From contig JAIQDT010005768.1 in NCBI GenBank assembly GCA_021521415.1, positions 62,001 through 126,000 on the forward strand: 64,000 bases of DNA, read 5' to 3'. Origin of the DNA: Bidens hawaiensis (Eukaryota; Streptophyta; Magnoliopsida; Asterales; Asteraceae). This document shows positions 21,998 to 32,589 of this stretch, piece after piece; position 1 is the stretch's first letter, and each line of letters starts with the position of its first letter. Made by a program: the position numbers and the translations under genes. A model generated the notes under the pieces. That model was not told where the DNA came from. It was given only the letters and a program-made list of their open reading frames with translations, and ran no database searches.

Positions 21998-22611
21998 TGA
22001 TGACATGGGTACCCTTACCCACCCACAAGCTTAATAATTGAGAAGCAGCTTACAAGCTGGGAATCTTAGAAATAAAAGAGCAGCAAACACAAGCTGCCAG
22101 ATGGGGAAGCTTGACACTTGCCCAAAAAGTTTCCTAAGTTAACCAAGAAGCTCACGCTACAGTAATTTCAGAAAAAGTCACAACTGTCCAAAAGCTTACA
22201 CCTGCCATAAAGTAAAAGCAACTACAAGACAAAATAAAAGTTGAGCGCATGTTACACTGAAATGGCATATGTCCAATCTGCATTTTAGAAAAGGAGAGCT
22301 GACCTTTTCTACTTAAGAAGCTTCAGCTTCCTCCGAGAAGCTTCAAAACTGCCTATAAATAGGATACTCCACCAAATGTATCATTCATTCTCATTCACTC
22401 TATTCTCTCTAGACTCTCTCTTCATACTCCTAAAATCTGTTTTGCATCATATCACTGATTCTCACGCCGGAGGTTGATCGTAGGAGGCCCCCTACTACGG
22501 TGAGACTAACCGGTCATGTTTTCTTTGATTCTTAGAAGGTTAGGAAGCTTCATAGGATCACACTCTTGAACAACCATACTCTTATTGTTTGATATACTCG
22601 TTGTAGCAACA
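21998..22611 (+). repeat. 3' LTR, 614 bp
   Basis: TGATGACATGGGTACCC ... GTTGTAGCAACA, preceded by a weak purine tract (AACTGGAGGC). It is equal in length to the 5' LTR but clearly diverged. Confidence 0.85.
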
Positions 22612-22934
22612 ATTATCAAGTTAATAATTCTTATATTATTCTCCATTTTTATTGTATTTAGTGTACTTGTAGAAGGTGTAAGGAATGCAATGGCTCTTAG
22701 TGGAACTATGCTCAACAATTACCTTGTTAGGGACTTTTGTCTTCAAAACAACACTTGCACCATTTTCTACCTTAGGTGATCATCTTTTGACATTTACTTT
22801 TAAATGTTTTGACTTTTGTACCTCCATAGGCTATGTAATAGTCAATTGTGTCAGTTTGGGACCTTGGTTAAGTTGAGCAGGTTGAAAGTCATCATGGGTC
22901 TATGTTTAATGTATTCAATCTCGTAGATCATTTT
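22612..22934. other. Unassigned flank
   Basis: Non-coding, AT-rich. Short frames only, with no recognised domain or repeat partner in the window. Confidence 0.45.
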
Positions 22935-23505
22935 ATTATAAAAATAAATTGTTGCCAGTATTGACATGTAGAATGAGACTCGATCTTTATCCTCGTCTCA
23001 GATCTTCAAAAGATCTATCAGATTACGCGTGAATGTTTTGATCAATGAATATATGATTCATTATTCAATATGGAATCGATTCACATAAATTCTTCTATGT
23101 ATAAAGGTTTATCCTTCATCTATTTTGAAGTTTTGATAGAAGGATTCCTCTACCAATGTAAGATAATCAACTCCATTCATTCGAACAGCTTCCATCGAGT
23201 CTTTGCACATATCCTTTTTTTCTTTTCACTTTCTGAACCTATGTTTGTTTTCGGAAAACATAATATGATTTGGCTTAGGATTGTCTATATTTATTAATTC
23301 CAGGGTTTCTCTGAATTTGAAAGTTATCACTTAGTAAGTTTCCATACCAAGGCTCAATCCAATTAAGTCCGAAGCGTCTACCAGTGTCGCCATATCCCCT
23401 TTTTTGAGATGAAAATTTAATTGCGATCTCATTCCTTTTTTTTCTTTTTCGGAACCGTTTAATTCATTAAATAAATTAATTCGTTAGACATATGCCAATT
23501 AGAGT
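22935..23505 (-). other. Nuclear plastid DNA insert (trnL-UAA intron, 5' exon and upstream spacer)
   Basis: Read on the minus strand this follows chloroplast trnL(UAA). From 23505 leftward come part of the trnT-trnL spacer, the 5' exon (23399-23365), then the group I intron (GAGCCTTGGTATGGAAAC, then AAGTGATAACTTTCAAATTC, then AATATGGA...ATTCATTGATCAA, then GAGACGAGGATAAAGATCG, then CATTCTACATGTCAATACTG). The 3' exon is not present, so the insert ends near the intron's 3' end. Substitutions in the exon and small deletions in the intron show it is an old, non-functional nuclear copy. The borders are approximate. Confidence 0.85.
23365..23399 (-). pseudogene. trnL-UAA: trnL-UAA 5' exon (plastid-derived, decayed)
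   Basis: Minus strand GGGGATATGGCGACACTGG followed by TAGACGCTTCGGACTT. The plastid form reads GGCGAAAT(C/T)GG and GCTACGG, so at least three bases differ. No 3' exon is present, so no tRNA could be made. Confidence 0.85.
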
Positions 23506-24757
23506 CACACTTATGGATCTATTAGCAAAAAGTCGATGGGTTCTAAACAAAGTAAAAAACTTTCCTTAAGTTAAACGAATGAGATGAAGAAGATTAGCAC
23601 ACATTTTATTTGCATATGATGGAAAACGTTATTCCTGAGTGCTGGCCACTAAAAGTTCGTAATGACCTTGATGTGTTCTAAAAGAAATTTAATTAGATAT
23701 ATGTATACTGTTCACATACTCCCTAGCAAGCTAGACGAGAGAGAGAGAGAGAGAGATGTGAGAGAGACAATTCATCATTATCATTTTTTCAAATATATTT
23801 AATAACATCCAATCAATTACAATGAAGTAAGAGGTAAACGACTAATAAGCTGCGCCTACAATCATTATTTTTATTTCTTTTCAAATAGAACTGCAACATT
23901 TTAATTTACTTGTTCTTTTTGAATTACAAAAATCAAAATTCTGAACATCACGATTAAAGACTCCTGAAACCCAAATTTCAATATAAAAAAGTTATTCGGG
24001 CTCCATATTCAAAAAACCCAAATCTATTTGTAATGGGCGTGCCTGAAACTAGTATTAACTTGTAACTAAAGTTTAGCTTGGTATTTGGCACTAAAGAAAT
24101 CAAAAGTGAAAGTTTTAAATAAGAATAAAAATCAATCATTTTTGTTAATTAGCTTGGAATTGTTACGGTTATGGTATGATCAATCTATGGTCGACAAATG
24201 TTAACTATCAGTACTAAGATGCATGTCGATTAAGATATAAGTTTAGTGGAGTTAGCAATAAGCCGCAGGTGACCTAGCTGTAGAGAGTCTGTTAAACACT
24301 CGAAAGTCATGGCTGGGTTCAAATTATGAAAAGTAAAAGGATATTTACATTGAGGAAAGCAATAAGCCGCAACACGAGTTGAGTTTCAAGCATTCAGTCG
24401 AACACATGAAAACATTTTGCTAAACGGATTGTGTTCGTGTCAACCCATATATGTTTTATTTTTATTTTTTAAGGATTTGTTTAATGCCTTAGATTAACAT
24501 GGTTGGGTATGTAAACTTAAACTTCATGATTTTATAGCAATATTGATATAACATTAAGTAATAACATCATATCTGTATTTAATTTTATTATAAGCTAAAC
24601 TTTTAAAAGTTAAAAAAAACATGTTCAATTAATAGAGTAAATAAAGACACAATAATAATAATTAATGCTAAAGATATCATGGAAAATGAAGAAGGGCTTA
24701 TAAATAGTACAATAATAATTAATGTTAAAGATATCACGAAAAAGGAAGAAGGGCTTA
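23506..24757. other. AT-rich non-coding stretch; left part of a duplicated block
   Basis: No gene seen. A GA microsatellite lies at about 23739-23755. From about 24040 the sequence is a diverged copy of 32590-33240, with shared phrases TGAAAGTTTTAA, AAGATGCATGTCG, GATTGTGTTCGTGT and AACATGGTTGGGTAT. Just before the MITE are tandem copies of an approximately 60-bp unit containing AATAATTAATG(C/T)TAAAGATATC. Confidence 0.6.
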
Positions 24758-25596
24758 GGCTGAGGGGTGTGGAGCGCGAGAGGGGGCGCGTGAGCCCATC
24801 CGCTCGCGCCCCGGGGCGCGAGCACCACACCACCGAGGCGCGAGAGGGGCACGAGAGGGGCGCGAGCACGAAAAACAAAGCAGGCGCAAGGTGGTTCGCG
24901 GGTGAGGATGGGCGTAAAGGTGGCCTGGGAATGCGTGAAGAGCCGTTGGGGCTTAAACAGAGCCGTTGGCTCTTTATTTTTATTAAAAAAAAAAATTTTA
25001 AGAATGACGATTCCTTTTTCACGTTAGTTTTGATGCGACAGCCAGGAGGTGAACTGGCGGCGTTGCGGTGGTAGTATGGTGGCCGAAGAGAAAGTGGCTT
25101 GCTGGTGGTGGAGCTCGTTGCAAAGAAGAGCACAAGAGAAAGGGAGAACGAGATATAGTGATGGTAGATGATTTTGTAGTAAGTAGGGGTGGAGTTTGGT
25201 GATGATACGGCGGTTGCTAGAGGCTGGTTATGGTTCCCGGTGGTGACGGGTTGGCTATGGTGCATCGCGCGGGGGTGTTACGGTGGCTTTCCGGTGGCCA
25301 TATGGAGAGAATTGGTACTGTTGAGATGGAGCGAGTGAGAGTTGCTGCCGGTGGTGACAAAGATAGTTGTTGGAGATGGCGAACGTGGTTGTTGTAATGG
25401 ATGATGATGAATGCCGTTGGCTCTTTTAAGTTTATTAAAAAAAAAAACCGCTCGCGCCCCTCCACACCAGGGCCAGGGGCGCGAGCGGGGGCTCCAACAC
25501 CCATCTTATCAAGTTTCTCTCTCTGCCACACGTCACAATATTATTGGCTGGAGCCCCCACTCGCGCCCCCTCTCGCGCCCCCCACACCCCTCAGCC
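24758..25596. mobile_element. MITE, probably PIF/Harbinger-like, TSD TTA
   Basis: Left end GGCTGAGGGGTGTGG followed by GCGCGAGAGGGGGCGCG is mirrored exactly in style at the right (CGCGCCCCCTCTCGCGCC ... CCACACCCCTCAGCC). TTA flanks both ends (24755-24757 and 25597-25599), the target type used by PIF/Harbinger. The interior has no transposase. It contains subterminal GC-rich blocks of GGGGCGCGAGCGG and two direct copies of GCCGTTGGCTCTTT followed by an A-rich tract (about 24961 and 25415). The paralogous block at about 33235 lacks it. Confidence 0.7.
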
Positions 25597-25760
25597 TTAT
25601 AAACAGTAAAATAATAATTAATGCTAAAGATATCTTGAAAGAAAGGAAAAAATGTCTTATAAATACCACATGAGAGAAAGAGAAGATCCAAAATCCTTTT
25701 GTGGTACATCAATATGTTCATATATATCAACTAGAACATCTGTTAACGTAATCACTTTTT

Positions 25761-26600
25761 GCTTGTGGTTGTCGCCACAACTCCCACTGCCAACCTGAAC
25801 ACCACAGCCAGCAGTTACATCATATCAACCCCTACCACTGCCGACCACACCACCTCCATCACCCGCAAACCTCAACACACTCCGCCATGCCAAAGAGTAG
25901 TAGCACTCCGAATTCACCATTGCCATCGTCATCATTTTCATCCTCTTGCAAACCAACTACACAACGCATTTAGTTTTCCTCCAATCCATGTTTTCACCGA
26001 CAAATTGCAAACAACAATGGGAAAAATGATCCCAATCTAAATTTTCATAGGATCAGAAGGAAAGATGCGGGAATTTGCTGAAAGAATTGGTTGGAAGATG
26101 TCAAAGAAAGATGAAGAGATAACCCAGAGATTTTGCAAGGATACCAGGGATACTAAACATGTGTTTAGTAACCCCGATATCCTTGCAAAATTCTATGATC
26201 ATCTCTTCATCTTTCTTTGATATCTTCCATCCTATTCTTTCAACAAATTCCTGCACCTTCTCATCCTGATCATTTGAAAATTTTGATCGGTGTCATTTTT
26301 CCCATTGTTGTTTGCAGACTGTTGGTGAAAACTTGGATTAACATAAAGTACATTTGTTGTGTGGTTGGTTTGTAGGGGGATGAGATTGGTGATGGTAATG
26401 GTGAATTTGGAATGTTGCCATTCCTCAGCATGACGGAAGGTGTTGATGTTTGCTGGTGATGGCGATAGTGTGGTCGACAATGGTAGTCGATGATATGATG
26501 TGACCGCGGGTGGTGGTACTCGGGTTCACAGTGGAAGCAGCGGGGACAACACAAGCATTGCGGTTGAGGAAATTTGGGTCCGTTGAAGTGAATATGTATG
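25761..26600. pseudogene. Inverted repeat of a ZF-HD (zinc-finger homeodomain) gene fragment, copy 1
   Basis: Two arms meet head to head with no spacer at 26160/26161 (ACTAAACATGTGTTTAGT). The left arm on the plus strand reads ACGCRHNSH (end of the ZF-HD zinc finger), a His/Ser-rich linker, then after frame damage KMREFAERIGWKMSKKDEE...FCKD (homeodomain helices 1-2). The right arm on the minus strand reads STDPNFLNRNAC (zinc finger), a His-rich linker, then EKVQEFVERIGWKISKKDEE and MIIEFCKDIGVTKH. ZF-HD homeodomains have the pattern K.KM..FAE..GW.IQK.DE..V..FC...GV. Both arms stop just before recognition helix 3. Intact ZF-HD proteins are plant transcription factors. This locus cannot encode one, but a transcript would fold into a hairpin of about 400 bp. 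Confidence 0.8.
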
Positions 26601-28815
26601 ACGACATAATTTATCTGGATTCTTCTTGAACATGGGCACCAACGCTAGCGGTTTGAATGCGTGTTACATTTTCCGTAAGCGATGTGACTCGTGGTGCATT
26701 AGTACACCATTAGTTAATTCGCACATTCCTCAATTGATGCACCCATGTAAAAGATTTGCACCAGATGTATATCAAGAACATCATCACTGCCATTATTTAT
26801 ATCTTGTTTGATTATTCCTTGTTGAGGTACTCTCCTTCAAATTCAACACCATTAAAACATTTCTCTCAATCTTTCATATCAAATAATAACAGTGGAACGT
26901 GAACAAGCATATATAACACACAAGGTTTGTTGCTTGTATATTTCTTTGCATCATGTTAATTATTTTTTATATTAATCTTATTTTTTTGATTGTTTTATTG
27001 TCAGATCATTCAAGGAAGTGAAGATTAAAATTTGTGTTAAAAATATGATGTATTTTTTATCCTGAAATTCTAAATTATTTAAACCCAATATAGTTTTTCT
27101 AATTGGTTTTATTTTGTGTTTAAATGTGTTTGGGCTTTGCTCTACTCGTTGCTGCTTGGAAGCCTGTTGCTGATGTGTTGAAGTCTTGAAGTCCATGACC
27201 CAACTTATTATGTTGTAAAATGTTAGGGCTCATTATTGTTTAGAGATTGAATCCTGGATTGTATTAGTGTTAGTTCATCACAATGACGATCTAATTAGGT
27301 TCGTTCTAGTTGTATTCCTGTATACAGATATGTATTATTGTTTCGGTTGAAGATTGAGTTGTGTTATTGGTTTGATCTGTTTCAATAAAAGAGTATTTTG
27401 ATTTCTGATGTTTTGAACCCGGTTACCTATTTGATTCTCCAAATGAAACCAATCCCGGTAATTACCTATTTCTGATGTTTGTGATAAGGGTTTATACTTT
27501 TTTTGATATCATCAATGTGTTTGTGTATTGAGCATCTTTGATTTGTGGATATTGTGGGAATGGTGGCTCAGATTGTGTTATTTGGTAATGTAAATTGAGG
27601 TGTGTGTTGTTATCCGATTGCCTTAAGTTTGATGGGACGTTGATGTTGAAATTTGATCCTAAAGTTATTTACTTTCCAATGGTTTTGTTTTTCGAACATG
27701 AGAATCGCAACGATTTTCCTTTTCGGGGTGTCACACATCCTAAAGTTATTTACCTTTGGCAACCCCTCCATTTAATGCAAAATGAACGAACTTCATATGA
27801 GCATCTTATGTTGTTTGTCTTCACAACATTTTAGGAATTTGGACTGACGATTCACCTTTAATAGGAAGATTAACAACTTCCGTTGGCACCGAGCTTACCG
27901 TAATGGCTTCTCCATACTGATACTTGGACCACATTCTTGTTCTAATCTTACATTACTGTTAATTGTCTTGTGATCAATGAAACCCAAAATTAGGGATTAT
28001 AGTTGGTTTCTTCCAATGATGAAGAATGAAGAGAATCTGTGTGGTGTTTGGTGGCTGAATAATGAAAATAGTTGATAGTCATTGATGCTATCATGGTGCT
28101 TAGAATAAAGAAACATAAGTTCTTGCTTTTTCTTTAATATATTATGGCTTTAGCAAGAGTTTCAACTGAAACAATTCTACCCTGTGTTTTTCGTATTTAC
28201 AAATTTAGTAGAGCATTTAAGTTTTAATAAAATAAATAGAGTAAAATATATTTCAATGTAAAAATGTATTATGTATCTTTGATAACATATTTATGGAACT
28301 AAATCGTCCGATACATATCTTAAAATGATTTTAGTAATAAGAAAGATACATTTTCCTATGAAAGATTGAAGTTATATTATAAATAAGTTGTATGCTTTAA
28401 TAATTTGTATCATAATATGACATGAAACAATATCAGAAAAATCCGGCAATAATTTTGATATCATCTTAGAAGCATAAAGGCCGTAACACTATTATCATTA
28501 ATGTAAAACGGCTTCAGGTTGGGGCAAAACGAGTAGAAACAGCTGCACAAAAGGGCAACTCATACTCGATCAACCTACTCTTCAATCAAAGAAACTAGAG
28601 AATGGAAATCGGTAATAAACCAACTAGAAGCTTAAGGAGAAGATAGACCCTTGTCATAGGCAGAATGATACATGCGATAATGAAACTATAAACGTTGGAA
28701 GACCGAAATACCAAAGATTTGAAACAATGAGCAAGATTAAAACAGACATTCAATGGATTCTTTCATGGGATGATAAGTAGCAACGCTGCAAGAAACCGTT
28801 AGAGTGGTCTTTTAA
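26601..28815. other. Non-coding region with fragments repeated elsewhere in the window
   Basis: No intact gene. About 26680-26820 matches 34150-34290 (GTTAATTC(G/A)CACATTC, ATGTATATCAAGAACATCATCACTG), closing the duplicated block. About 27765-27915 matches 57690-57850 (GGCAACCCCTCCATTTAATG, ATGTTGTTTGTCTTCACAAC, AGGAAGATTAAC). The rest is AT-rich with short frames. Confidence 0.6.
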
Positions 28816-30470
28816 TTGATGAACATTGGGAATGGATCTGAAAAATATTTAAGCGATTCTCTAAGATTAAATTTGTTTAATGATACATATAGACCAAAGT
28901 TTGCATCTGGTGGCTTCAAAAATTTTCTAAAAATGAGGCAGATTTTTTTAACGTTGTTTGGGACGGGGGAAGTGACAAATCTACACGTTCACTTTCATCA
29001 AGAGATTTTGGGATCATTTTGAGGTGTACTTCATAAAAATCATGGCGATATCAATGAAAATGGTGAAATAAGTAGGAGATGTAACTCGACTTTTATAGGT
29101 ATAATTCCCAAGAGGCAGGTTGATTTCATTGCTTTGTACGACTTTAGACCTACAAGTCTTTTATATAATTCTAATATATTAGACTCAAGGTACCTAGCGC
29201 CTCATCTTTATTTTTTAGTAACAATTAAGCCCTGATTGCATAATTGTCTAACTACATAAATTGGAAATTTGGAATCTGCAAGTTTTATGGGAGTGAGAGA
29301 CGAATAGGTGCCTACTGTTTCACATCTCAAGTTGTCTTCGTTTAATTTTTTATGATTCCGATTTCTTGTTTATATTTTGTAGTAAAAGAAACGTTTAACA
29401 ATTGTTATCTATCTTAATTTTTTGGTAGGTTTCATTTTGATTTGATTGTGTTTACGTTTTTCATGAAATTCAAAAGGCAAGAATTTTTTTTGTGTCATTA
29501 AGGGAATGATGATATGGATTCTAAGATTCTAAAATATAAAATCAAGGTTATTTGTAATATGTATTTTGTTTATTATGTCCAATGAAATTTGTTGATCACC
29601 ATTGTTTTATTTCTTGATTACTAGGCTAGCTCCAGCAAAAATCTTAGATGGTTTGGAGAAATTGAGAAGGCATTTCTTTTGGCGCGGACACTTGGGTAAG
29701 AAAACCATAAACTGATTTCATGGGACAATAAGGTGATTGCTTCGAAACTGTTGGGGTCTAGGAACTCGCTTATTGAGGGTGGCTAACCTTGGCCTCTTAT
29801 CTAAATGATCGTGGAGAATCTGTAATATATGCTATCCATAAAACATCTAGATCGTTGGTGCCAATACTAGAGAAAGACTGATTGTTGGGGCTTGGAGCAA
29901 AGTAGCAAACTATGAGGTTGAATTCAAGAATTGCATCAAAGGTGTGATCGGTACGGGTAACAAAATTCGGTTTTGGTTAAACGTATGGACTGATTCGATT
30001 CCCCTAAGAGGATGATCCCTGGAGCTGTTTGCAATTAATCACGGCTCAAAAAGGTTGTGTTGTAATAGCTTGCTATAAAAGGTTCGGTGATTTGGTTTTG
30101 TGGGATTGAAGATGGCAAAGATTGTCTTCATCGGTGGTAGAATTGAATCAATTACAACGAACTCACAGGAAAATGAATATCGTTCACGAAAGTTTAATTT
30201 TTGGTACAATCAATTACACAGAAAATTTATGATAATACTAAAAGTGAAAATAGAAAGGTTTCTTAATGGAACAATTGGATTTCGAAGAAGGTTAACATAT
30301 TCTGTTGGAGGAGCCACATGCTAGATTGCATGCGACCAATGCACTGGCAAAAAGGAATATTCATGTAAGCTTGGATTCTCGTTGTTTTGCTCGACCTTTC
30401 AGAGTCGGCTTAACGTTGGATGGTCTCATGATCTTGGACTATAGAAATATTGCGGAATATTGCCTATGAT
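28816..30470 (+). pseudogene. L1-type LINE fragment (RT and zf-RVT remnants)
   Basis: Plus-strand frames at 28976-29165 read ISRRCNSTFIGIIPKRQ and FRPTSL, a standard L1 pattern before the RT palm (I.RG.N.SFI.LIPK...DFRPISL). After about 450 bp without RT similarity, 29629-29720 reads APAKILDGLEKLRRHFFW. Later come a segment with IGTGNKIRFW-like coding and, at about 30280-30420, VNIFCWRSHMLD with AKRNIH-like coding, the zf-RVT region. Many stops and shifts are present. The catalytic YADD block is missing. The element is dead and internally deleted or interrupted. Confidence 0.7.
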
Positions 30471-32589
30471 GCAAAATTAACCTGTTTTATGCTTTCTCAA
30501 TAAAATGTATGTCGAGTATCATAAGTTTACCTACCAAAGTTCTACTAAACAAGAACCGTACAAGAAGTGTTTAACGGAGTTAATATGACGAAAGAAGGGA
30601 GAATTGAAGAAAGAAAGCTGCTAGGATTTTATTTTGGGTAACGACAAGATTAAAGAATATTGCCATTGGAAAAAATGATGTATTATTTTTTTATATTTCG
30701 CAATTGCAAAAGTGTAACTATTGGTTATCAGTACTTATTTGTTGTATTTTCCCTTTAGTTTTAATAAAATTCTACGAAAACCAATATACTTTCATCATAT
30801 ATGAGAACTCTATAATTAATACCTACTATGTTTGGCCCTTGCCATTTATGTTCTTAGTTCACCAATTTGTTCAAAGGTAAAAATGTTAAAATAAAATAAA
30901 ACAAAAACCACAATATTAAATTTTTATTATTATTATTTTTTTGTTCACGATCTAGAGACTTTGATTGTTGGGTATGTAGTTTATTGCTGCCAAGGTTCTT
31001 GAAATCATAATTGAACGCCCCTTTCATTAAATTTTTAGTATAATGCTTCTTCTTTAGAAATATGAAGTAATTTCAATCTAATCATTCACTAATTTTCTTT
31101 TCACTAAAACATTAATTCAATTTTCTTTTAACCTTTAATTAATTCCCAATTTTTCTAACTTAAAAAATCAATTAAAACCTTCCTTAACAAGCCTCATCTA
31201 TGTATCACATCAGAAGTTCCAAACCTTAATGAGATAGAAATCGGCGTTCAACATTGTTTGCACACCAAATCGCTATGGGATAGAAATCGGCGTTCAAATT
31301 TTTTATCTTCAAATCGCTATGTTTTCATATCCCAAATCCCTATTCCATTAATTTCATACCACAAGTCCATATTCCATTAATTTCATACTCCAAAGTCCAA
31401 ATCTCTATTCTAGTCAGTTATCATATCTTTATTTCCTCCCAAATTCCCATTTCGATTGTATCCAACACTAATACTACCCCAAATATGTATTTTCCAATTG
31501 AACAATATGATAGAAACCGATTATTTATTCGATTAACGCCTCATATGTCGATTTATTGTATGTTCACTTTTGAATGTGATGGCCTTTCCAAAAACTGATT
31601 GGAAAAGGGCGTATACGGCTGTTCATTGTTTATTAAGCAACACAAATTAGTTTGATTTTACTTCAATTACCGGGTCAATTGGTTCTATTTATTGGATCAT
31701 CGGGTACTTGAATGATGAAAGATAATTTAATCTTACTGTCATATACAAATACACGTTTTTAATAGATCAATGAGGCCAAGTTTTTTCAGAGTTGTTCTCC
31801 ATGCACACAAAAATTAGCTCGTAAACATCTTTTTTAGTTATTATTTACTTTATATAATTTTTTATATGAATGAAAAACTTGGATTAGTTATAACTATTTA
31901 CATTTAATTTTGGTTTTACGTACTAGATATGCATAATTTTCTGATCAGTATAACAATTTTCAAAATAATTATTGTTGTATTTGTTAATTTATCAATTAAC
32001 AATTTTGAGTTGATCTATACTCATAGTATGTTTATAGAAGTTTTTCAATTGTGAAGCATGAGAAAATGTGAGAGAAAAAAGTTAATGGCTTCACTGGATC
32101 ATTGGATCTAAGTTTTTTTTGGCAATAAAGTTATTTATAAAAATAAGATTTTGATTTATATTTTATTGTGGTAAGAAAGTAGAATCTACCCGGGGTGTTA
32201 TAGTAAATTGGTAAATTGTCATTTTATTTTAGACAAATGCAACTCAAAGTATAAATATAACATTTTTTAACTTACTATACTATTGTATATTTGAGTAGGA
32301 ACATACACAAATTTCTTAAATATATTTTATGTTTTTGTTAGTATTAGTAACCTTCATGACTGATGAGAAACCTGAGTCTATATATAATGTATCGGAGATT
32401 GTTTTGAAGAAAACAAAAAGAAATTCGAGAGCTGGACAATTAGAAGATGAAAAGTTAGAAAAACATGTCAAAAAGTGATAATTTTGTTTTTAAGAACCCT
32501 AGATAATATATAAATTTGAGCATTTTAATTTTTCAACCCGTGTAACACACGGGTTTTTAACCCAGTAGCTAATAAACAACATTGTTGTT
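30471..32589. other. AT-rich stretch ending in a Helitron-like 3' hairpin
   Basis: No coding signal. Local repeats include TGGGATAGAAATCGGCGTTCAA-like phrases at about 31230 and 31276, and TTCCATTAATTTCATAC at 31342 and 31372. At 32538-32555 CCCGTGTAACACACGGG forms a perfect 7-bp stem, followed by TTTTTAACCCAGT. Plant Helitrons end with such a hairpin a few bases before CTRR; here the terminal motif reads CCAGT or, further on, CTAAT. Treat as a candidate only. Confidence 0.35.

Larger units (their letters stand above)
14431..22611 (+). mobile_element. Degraded Tat-lineage Ty3/gypsy element with antisense extra ORF
   Basis: Two 614-bp LTRs (14431-15044 and 21998-22611) enclose a PBS, a broken gag, protease, an RT remnant, integrase and, on the opposite strand before the 3' LTR, an extra ORF. 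That arrangement (antisense ORF between pol and 3' LTR) is known for Tat-lineage elements such as Retand and Grande. The LTRs differ at about ten of the first 64 positions and every pol domain is interrupted, so it is old. Much of RT and RNase H is deleted near 17940-18000. The 5-bp flanks CATAA and ATTAT do not match, so I cannot show a TSD. Confidence 0.85.

Noticed and set aside
14426..22616. TSD for the Tat element
   Set aside because: Flanks CATAA and ATTAT do not match; either mutated or the ends recombined, so none is claimed.
22935..23505. Functional tRNA-Leu gene
   Set aside because: Only the 5' exon is present, with substitutions, in nuclear repeat DNA.
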